Under the pieces are notes generated by a model. It saw nothing but the letters and a program-made list of their open reading frames with translations. It was not told where the DNA came from and did not search any database. A stretch of DNA of 11,462 nucleotides from the NCBI GenBank assembly GCA_902493345.1, contig CABUPM010000071.1:1-11462 (forward strand). Direction: 5' to 3'. The position numbers were made by a program, and so were the translations under genes. This document shows, piece after piece, positions 7,061-11,462 of the stretch (positions are counted from its first letter, which is position 1; each line of letters opens with the position of its first letter). The stretch is from an uncultured Eubacteriales bacterium. Its GTDB lineage: Bacteria > Bacillota > Clostridia > Lachnospirales > Bianqueaceae.

Positions 7061-7982
7061 AAGGATGCTTACTTTTCTGCTATGTGTGATGCTAGGGATG
7101 TCGGCCTTTCCTACAGGACTTCTGGCTGCTGAGAATCGGAACGTCAGCCTGACTCTCTCCTATCATGATAACCAGATTCCCCTGGCCGGCGCCCGGTTTG
7201 ATCTCTATCTTGTCGCAGCCTTTGATACAGAAGGAAAACTAACCGTGACCGATGCCTTCCGTCCTTTTCCTGTATCCCTCGATCAGGATGATGAGACATG
7301 GAAAACACTTGCCTCCACTCTGGAGGGCTATGTCCGCCGGGATCAACTTACACCGGCCGATAGCGGTGTAACCGACGCCAGCGGTCATCTCTCCTTTCCT
7401 ACTATTGCACAAGGGCTGTATCTTGTCCTGGGGCAGCGGCATACCCAGAACGGATACCGTTATGACGCTGTCCCCTTCCTGGTGCTGCTACCCTCACAGG
7501 ATATTGAGAGCGGTGAATGGATCTACAAGGTAACCGCGAATGTGAAATATGAAGTCTCTCCGGTGCCAGGAGACGAGCCGGCAACCATCAGCCGCAAGGT
7601 GTTAAAGGTCTGGAATGATGCCGGCTATACTGAGTCCCGTCCCCAGGAAATCACCGTTCAGCTCCTCCGAAACGGAGAGATCTACAGCACCGTCATATTG
7701 AATGCATCGAACCATTGGCGCTACACCTGGTCTGATCTCCCGGGCGACGCTGTCTGGACCATAGTGGAAAAGGAGTGCGAGGACTATACAGTTACCATCC
7801 GCCGCGAGGGCATCACATTTCTGATCACCAACACCTATTCTCCCGATACTCCGCCGCCTACTCCGGATACGCCGAGCCTGCCGCAAACCGGTCAGCTCTG
7901 GTGGCCGGTACCTCTTCTATTCTGTGCGGGGCTGGCATGTGTCTTGATCGGTCTGGTCCGCCGTAAAGGAGATAGAGCATGA
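7047..7982 (+). CDS. Basal (minor) pilin, LPQTG-anchored
   Basis: A 311-residue exported pilin. The signal peptide is residues 1-28 (cleavage near LLA|AEN). An N-terminal beta domain of FctB/SpaA type spans about 32-170, beginning VSLTLSY...IPLAGARFDLYLV. A Cna-B domain spans about 180-264 with SRKVLKVWND (Lys184/187), WTIVEKE (Glu241/243) and FLITNTY (Asn262) as candidate isopeptide residues. A Pro/Thr-rich stretch (266-277) precedes LPQTG (278-282), then membrane segment 286-304 and an RRKGDR tail. The Pro-rich spacer before the sorting signal is typical of basal pilins that sit in the peptidoglycan and anchor the fibre. Its sorting signal (LPQTGQ) differs from the LPxTGG of the other two pilins. 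It overlaps both neighbours: sortase C at the front, the second sortase by ATGA at the end. Confidence 0.88.
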   Translation: MKFYKRMLTFLLCVMLGMSAFPTGLLAAENRNVSLTLSYHDNQIPLAGARFDLYLVAAFDTEGKLTVTDAFRPFPVSLDQDDETWKTLASTLEGYVRRDQLTPADSGVTDASGHLSFPTIAQGLYLVLGQRHTQNGYRYDAVPFLVLLPSQDIESGEWIYKVTANVKYEVSPVPGDEPATISRKVLKVWNDAGYTESRPQEITVQLLRNGEIYSTVILNASNHWRYTWSDLPGDAVWTIVEKECEDYTVTIRREGITFLITNTYSPDTPPPTPDTPSLPQTGQLWWPVPLLFCAGLACVLIGLVRRKGDRA

Positions 7983-8617
7983 CGCGCCATTCTAAAGGGA
8001 CTCTTTGGATAGGGACAGGGCTGCTGCTGATCACGGCGGCTCTGTCCCTAAGCGGTTGGAATCAGTTGGAGTCCATTCAGGCTGGCGCGGCCGCCAAAGC
8101 CATCGTCCGACATCTGGAGGATTTCGTTTCTTCAGAGACTTCTCCCTTTGAAGTCTCCGAAACTGAGATTCCGGATTATCTTTTGAACCCGAACATGGAG
8201 ATGCCCGTTGAAAATATCGATGGTTACGATTCGATCGGTCTTCTGGAGATTCCTACCCTGAACCTGCGGCTGCCTGTCCTGAGCGATTGGAGCTATCCGC
8301 AGCTGCAGATCTCTCCCTGCCGCTACGGGGGCTCTGTCTATACCAATACTCTCATCATCGCCGCTCATAACTATGCTTCTCACTTTGGCCATCTCAAGGA
8401 CCTCCATACCGGAGACCACGTTATCTTCACGGATATCGACGGAAACCGTTTCTATTATACGGTATCCGAACTGGAAATCCTTCTGCCCTCTGCTATCCGT
8501 GAGATGGAGAACGGCGATTGGGACCTGACCCTCTTTACCTGTACCATCGGCGGGCAGAGCCGTGTTGCCCTGCGCTGTGTTCAGGCTGAAGCCCCTACAG
8601 CAGCGCTTCCCACCTGA
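7979..8617 (+). CDS. Second sortase, class uncertain
   Basis: A 212-residue membrane-anchored transpeptidase with one N-terminal membrane segment (about 8-27) and no C-terminal one. The catalytic triad is visible: His130 in IIAAHNYASHFG, Cys188 in TLFTCTIGGQSR and Arg195. IGLLEIPTLNLRLPV (86-100) is the usual barrel strand. A low-complexity linker rich in Glu/Ser lies between the membrane segment and the domain (about 46-80). It is clearly distinct from the class C enzyme upstream: shorter, a single anchor, and a TCTIGG rather than TCTPYG active site. Start ATG 7979 overlaps the basal pilin stop and is preceded by AAAGGAGA. Likely role: attaching the basal pilin to cell-wall precursor, or helping to incorporate it. 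The 3' end overlaps the convergent minus-strand gene by 23 bases, and no terminator is seen after it. Confidence 0.88.
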   Translation: MTRHSKGTLWIGTGLLLITAALSLSGWNQLESIQAGAAAKAIVRHLEDFVSSETSPFEVSETEIPDYLLNPNMEMPVENIDGYDSIGLLEIPTLNLRLPVLSDWSYPQLQISPCRYGGSVYTNTLIIAAHNYASHFGHLKDLHTGDHVIFTDIDGNRFYYTVSELEILLPSAIREMENGDWDLTLFTCTIGGQSRVALRCVQAEAPTAALPT

Positions 8618-9245
8618 CTTCTCCCCAGGCGCTCGTATCAAAATTCCGCCGAACCACTTCGCACATCCATTGAAGCTTTTGCCGGATTACCGGCGACTCT
8701 ATCAATAGCCTCGCTTCGTCTTCATGCGTCATGAAATACTCCATAATCCGGGCGCGGTCTTCATGTGCGTTGACACAGGCATAGCTGTCCACAAAATACA
8801 CATCTTCCAGACTGCCGCTATACAAAGTCCACGGTGCGTCCGATTCTGTCATAGCGGCATTTTCATAATATGTAAACCCGTCCGGATTCAGCGCCTCCCA
8901 ATCCTCCTGTAAAAAAGCCGCGTAATCCCGTGACAGGATATGATTCTCTTCTCCATTTTCATATGCGCAGCCCACCACACCGTAATCACTTACAATCTCT
9001 TCTACCAGCAAGAAACAGATTCCCCCCTCTCCCATACGATTCTGAAACTGAATGAAAAATCCGTCCGGATACAAGGAAAGACTGCGGCTTAGGGCCTTCA
9101 ATGCCATATTGACACACTCCAGCTCATCCTCTTCGCTCATCGTATCTGTCAGAATGATGGGACGATCACAAAGCGCCGCTGTCTCCTCGCACTGGTCAGA
9201 CAAGAGGATCCGCACTCCGTACCGCAGTTCCAGATGATCCGCGTA
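8595..9245 (-). pseudogene. C-terminal part of the amber-split lipoprotein gene
   Basis: This frame runs directly on from the lipoprotein frame after its TAG at 9246-9248, beginning YADHLELRYGVRILLSD and ending at TAG 8595-8597. The first possible start is GTG at 9213-9215, which lacks a good ribosome binding site and would cut through the YADHLELRYGVRIL block, so independent translation is poorly supported. About 216 residues remain. Notable blocks are LYPDGFFIQF, EDWEALNPDGF and YFVDSYACVNAHEDRARIMEYFM. The last resembles, from memory, the tail of zinc-metallopeptidase-like lipoproteins of gut Firmicutes, but no HExxH motif is present, so peptidase activity is doubtful. It converges on the pilus operon and overlaps its last gene by 23 bases. 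It could be a separately expressed small protein, but a broken 3' half is more likely. Confidence 0.65.
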
Positions 9246-9248
9246 CTA
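9246..9248 (-). other. In-frame amber codon splitting one ancestral gene
   Basis: TAG on the minus strand between ...ESLQEAR and YADHLELRYGV... Open frame continues on both sides without a shift for 376 codons before and 216 after. A single base change from CAG, GAG or AAG would produce it. Confidence 0.7.
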
Positions 9249-10376
9249 CCGTGCTTCCTGTAAGCTCTCCGCGACATTCCCTCCGTCATTCTCTGTCCAA
9301 TAGTTCTGTACCAGAGAATCATCCATTCTAAAGGGGGACGATACATCCACGGGTTCCGCCGTCTTCACAAAGGGCAGCCGCGCAGGATCTATTACATATA
9401 AATGAAAGCTCCCCTCCTGATAGACTGCTCCCGCCAAGAGCTTTTCTTCCGGCAAAAAACACGCGGTGTACATTCCGCCCGGGACTCCGCACGCCGATAA
9501 AGAACAGCTGCGGATCTCCTCCCCCGCCGTATACAATATGGTATTCTCCTCGGCCCCTACCAGATAATAGGGCCCTGCCATGCCGTACAGTTCATTACTC
9601 TCCTGCATAAAGCTCCCGGCCTTTGCGTAACGAAACCTTCCGTCGGCGCAGCTATAAACCGCCTCATACCCCATCTCTTCCGTATCGAAAGACAGGAGGT
9701 AAACAGTACCACCTGCAAATAGGGTCTGATACCTCTCGGAGCTTATCATCATGAACTCTCCTGTCTCTGCATTCAGGACCGCCGTCCCGCATTCACTGCT
9801 ATAGGGCGACAGGAAAAACTGTACGGCCATCCTCGCATTCTCACTGTCATAGGCTGAAATCTCCAGAAAACGAAGATCCCTATCCAGCTCTACCCGACTG
9901 CTTTTCCCACTGGAAAGTTTCTGACAGCAAAGCACATGATCGCACAGATAATAATACCGCTCCGCGTCATAAGAAAAGAAACCGTTCATCTCCTCTGTTG
10001 ACCAGGTACCGATCTCTGTCAGTGAATCATCCAGGAACTTCCATGTACATGTCGCCCTGTTGCAAAACGCCAATCTTCCATCAGAAAACTCCTGTTTATG
10101 GAGTTCCCAGACTCCTTCTATTGTAACCTCATTTTCTACAGAATCATCCCGGAGCTCCACGATCTGCACCATCGTAATCTCCGTCTCATAGTCGATCTGA
10201 CACAGCGCGATCCTCCCTTTCCCTATGGATTCCATACCCGGAACTACTGTCGGCTGTGTACACATAAGCTCCCGGACCACTTGGGGAACTTCTTCCTCAT
10301 GCGTCCCGCAGGAAGATAACAACAATATAAGTACTACAAGCAGCAATAACGCAATCCTATTTGTACGATGCTTCAT
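9246..10376 (-). CDS. Lipoprotein, predicted beta-propeller, N-terminal part of split gene
   Basis: A 376-residue product. The lipoprotein signal has a basic start (KHRTNR), a Leu/Val core (8-20) and lipobox LSSC, with lipidated Cys23, so it should sit on the outer face of the membrane. Residues about 50-340 contain repeated beta-rich blocks of 40-45 residues, each with a core strand such as GRLAFC, RYYYLC, GTVYLLSF, GPYYLVG and KLLAGAVY. This suggests a beta-propeller, possibly seven-bladed; that is an inference. It has many Cys for an exported protein. Translation starts at ATG 10374-10376 after AAGGAGAAG. The frame stops at TAG 9246-9248 but stays open beyond it, so the ancestral protein was probably about 593 residues. 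Its own promoter would have to lie between the terminator at 10398 and the start, a very short space, or transcription must come from readthrough. Confidence 0.72.
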   Translation of the reverse strand: MKHRTNRIALLLLVVLILLLSSCGTHEEEVPQVVRELMCTQPTVVPGMESIGKGRIALCQIDYETEITMVQIVELRDDSVENEVTIEGVWELHKQEFSDGRLAFCNRATCTWKFLDDSLTEIGTWSTEEMNGFFSYDAERYYYLCDHVLCCQKLSSGKSSRVELDRDLRFLEISAYDSENARMAVQFFLSPYSSECGTAVLNAETGEFMMISSERYQTLFAGGTVYLLSFDTEEMGYEAVYSCADGRFRYAKAGSFMQESNELYGMAGPYYLVGAEENTILYTAGEEIRSCSLSACGVPGGMYTACFLPEEKLLAGAVYQEGSFHLYVIDPARLPFVKTAEPVDVSSPFRMDDSLVQNYWTENDGGNVAESLQEAR

Positions 10377-10397
10377 TTTCTTTCTTCTCCTTTTTAC

Positions 10398-10440
10398 AAA
10401 AAAACGCAGCGCCAGCCATTTTCTATGGCCAGCACTGCGT
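10398..10440 (-). terminator. Intrinsic terminator after the MazG-like gene
   Basis: Read on the minus strand, a 16-pair stem (10425-10440 with 10404-10419) closes a 5-base loop and is followed by a run of six to seven T (complement of A at 10398-10404). Three of the pairs are G-U wobbles that exist only in the minus-strand RNA; the plus-strand RNA would have three C-A mismatches and no following T-run. It therefore acts on transcripts from the HAD/MazG side. It lies 20 bases past the MazG-like stop and just before the lipoprotein ribosome binding site. Confidence 0.9.
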
Positions 10441-10460
10441 CTATGCGTCTAACTGATAGG

Positions 10461-10769
10461 TCAATTTTTTTCAAACATACTGCCGCGCTTATACTTTTCC
10501 GCGTTCAGCTCTTCCTTAAGAACCGCGCACTCCGTCAAGTCAATCCCGTACTGATTGGCGAGGCAGACAACATAATACAGAACATCGTATAATTCCTCTT
10601 CTATCGTGTTCTTGATCCCGCCCTCACCCATTCTCTGGTTCTTTCGGATGACCTGCGCAAGCTCTCCTACTTCTTCTGTCAGTTTGTAAAAATACTGATC
10701 AACCGCACGGTTCTTGTGATTGATTCCGCCGATCGCTTTTTGAAGCTCCCGAATCGTTATATCCTCCAT
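10461..10769 (-). CDS. MazG-like nucleotide pyrophosphohydrolase
   Basis: A 102-residue cytoplasmic protein of the all-alpha NTP pyrophosphohydrolase (MazG/dUTPase-like) superfamily, which removes pyrophosphate from (often non-canonical) nucleoside triphosphates. The metal-binding signature is visible: KLTEEVGELAQVI (Glu33, Glu36) followed by IEEELYDVLYYV (Glu59, Asp62), the EExxE...ExxD pattern. The length fits the single-domain members. The start at 10769 is preceded by AAAGGAGAAG; a longer frame upstream lies inside the phosphatase gene and has no family resemblance. The ATG shares one base with the stop of the upstream HAD phosphatase gene (TGATG), so the two form an operon, closed by the terminator at 10398-10440. 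The exact substrate cannot be read from the sequence. A house-cleaning role shared with the phosphatase is plausible. Confidence 0.85.
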   Translation of the reverse strand: MEDITIRELQKAIGGINHKNRAVDQYFYKLTEEVGELAQVIRKNQRMGEGGIKNTIEEELYDVLYYVVCLANQYGIDLTECAVLKEELNAEKYKRGSMFEKN

Positions 10770-11462
10770 CAGACTTCTCCTTTTGCCTTTCTCGCCATCG
10801 ACGCGATCTCTCCGACCCCTTCCAGAACGATACTTGGCTGATACGCATAGGTCCGGAGAGTTTCTCTGGTGGATACTCCGGAGAGTACCAGTACTGTAGA
10901 CATACCGCTCTCCATGCCAGAGATGACATCCGTATCCATCCGATCTCCTACCATAACGGCCTCTGCGGAATGGCAACCCAGGAGATTCAGTCCTGTCCGC
11001 ATCATCAGCGGATTGGGCTTACCGCAAAAATATGCCTGTGTCCCGGTCGCCATCTCGATCGGCGCGACCAACGCGCGGCAGGCGGGCGCGATTCCGTTCT
11101 CGATCGGTCCGGAAACATCCGAATTGGCGCCAATCAGCTTAGCGCCGCCCAAGACAAGATTTGTCGCTTTGGTCAGCGTATCCAGAGAATAGGAACGCCC
11201 CTCTCCGACCACAACATAGTCCGGATTGACATCGTTCATCGTGATTCCCGCGTCATACAGCGCGTTTAGAAGGCCCGCCTCTCCAATGACAAATACCGAA
11301 CACCCGGGAGCCTGTTCCCGCAGAAAAGCGGCCGTGGCCAACGCGCTTGTATAAAAATGTTCTTCCGATACATCCAGCCCCATTCTGGCCAGCTTCTGCT
11401 TTAACTCCCGCGGCGTGTATCCGCTGTTGTTGGTCAGAAAGAGATATTCCTTATTCTCATCC
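10769..11462 (-). CDS. HAD superfamily class IIA phosphatase, NagD-like (5' end outside window)
   Basis: The frame is open to the window edge: before the ATG at 11383 it reads DENKEYLFLTNNSGYTP, which contains conserved HAD motif II (LTNN, about 11426-11437), so the real start and the catalytic DxDGT motif lie outside. Motif III Lys is in FCGKPNPLM (Lys codon 11018-11020), and motif IV is GDRMDTD (10928-10948). The cap-region block LIGANSDVSG...GTQ is typical of the NagD/AraL/4-nitrophenylphosphatase group. These hydrolyse small phosphate esters such as nucleotides or sugar phosphates; the substrate is unknown here. It ends at TGA 10769-10771, overlapping the start of the MazG-like gene by one base. 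Confidence 0.9.
   Translation of the reverse strand, partial: DENKEYLFLTNNSGYTPRELKQKLARMGLDVSEEHFYTSALATAAFLREQAPGCSVFVIGEAGLLNALYDAGITMNDVNPDYVVVGEGRSYSLDTLTKATNLVLGGAKLIGANSDVSGPIENGIAPACRALVAPIEMATGTQAYFCGKPNPLMMRTGLNLLGCHSAEAVMVGDRMDTDVISGMESGMSTVLVLSGVSTRETLRTYAYQPSIVLEGVGEIASMARKAKGEV

Noticed and set aside
8679..8693. Small GCCGG/CCGGC hairpin just after the operon as a terminator
   Set aside because: Only five pairs, no T-run on either strand, and it lies inside the minus-strand coding frame.
9246..9248. Amber codon read as pyrrolysine or reassigned sense codon
   Set aside because: The same frame ends with TAG at 8595-8597, other genes in the window end in TAA or TGA, and there are no Pyl biosynthesis genes in view; a nonsense mutation is simpler.
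10770..10976. N-terminal extension of the MazG-like protein to 10976
   Set aside because: This part is the phosphatase gene read in another frame, is Arg-rich and unlike the family, and the ATG at 10769 has its own ribosome binding site.

Overview
The window looks like chromosomal DNA from a low-GC-lineage Gram-positive gut bacterium of the Clostridia (Lachnospiraceae-like). This is inferred from LPxTG sorting signals, strong AGGAGG-type ribosome binding sites, a lipobox lipoprotein and SpaA/Cna-B pilins of clostridial style. No rRNA, tRNA, transposase, integrase or CRISPR array was seen.

Layout: (1) 2-523, the 3' end of a gene with a PD-(D/E)XK-like nuclease core, cut by the window edge. 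(2) 524-900, a gene-free stretch holding three hairpin repeats with an exact 75-bp period (592-788), then a possible promoter. (3) 901-8617, one plus-strand sortase-assembled pilus operon of seven tightly packed genes: a small coiled-coil protein, a type I signal peptidase, a 952-residue vWA tip adhesin with a Cys/His-rich N-terminal repeat array, the backbone pilin, a class C sortase, a basal pilin and a second sortase. (4) 8595-10376, minus strand and converging on the operon: a lipoprotein gene split by an in-frame amber codon. (5) 10398-11462, minus strand: a HAD class IIA phosphatase (cut by the window end) and a MazG-like pyrophosphohydrolase, ending at a strong intrinsic terminator.

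How the operon should work (known pilus biology applied to these genes): the precursors are exported and the dedicated signal peptidase trims them. The class C sortase polymerises the LPSTGG backbone pilin and caps it with the LPATGG tip adhesin. The Pro-rich basal pilin (LPQTGQ) then joins the fibre to the cell wall, perhaps through the second sortase. Gene junctions overlap or nearly touch (ATGA junctions at 1194 and 7979, a 14-bp overlap at 7047-7060), which implies translational coupling. The one larger gap, 6130-6205 after the backbone pilin, holds a GC-rich hairpin that could raise pilin output relative to sortase.

Most unusual points: the 75-bp hairpin array with a conserved loop and changing stems; eight C/H-x-H/C units that could each hold a metal ion at the pilus tip; and the amber-split lipoprotein gene.
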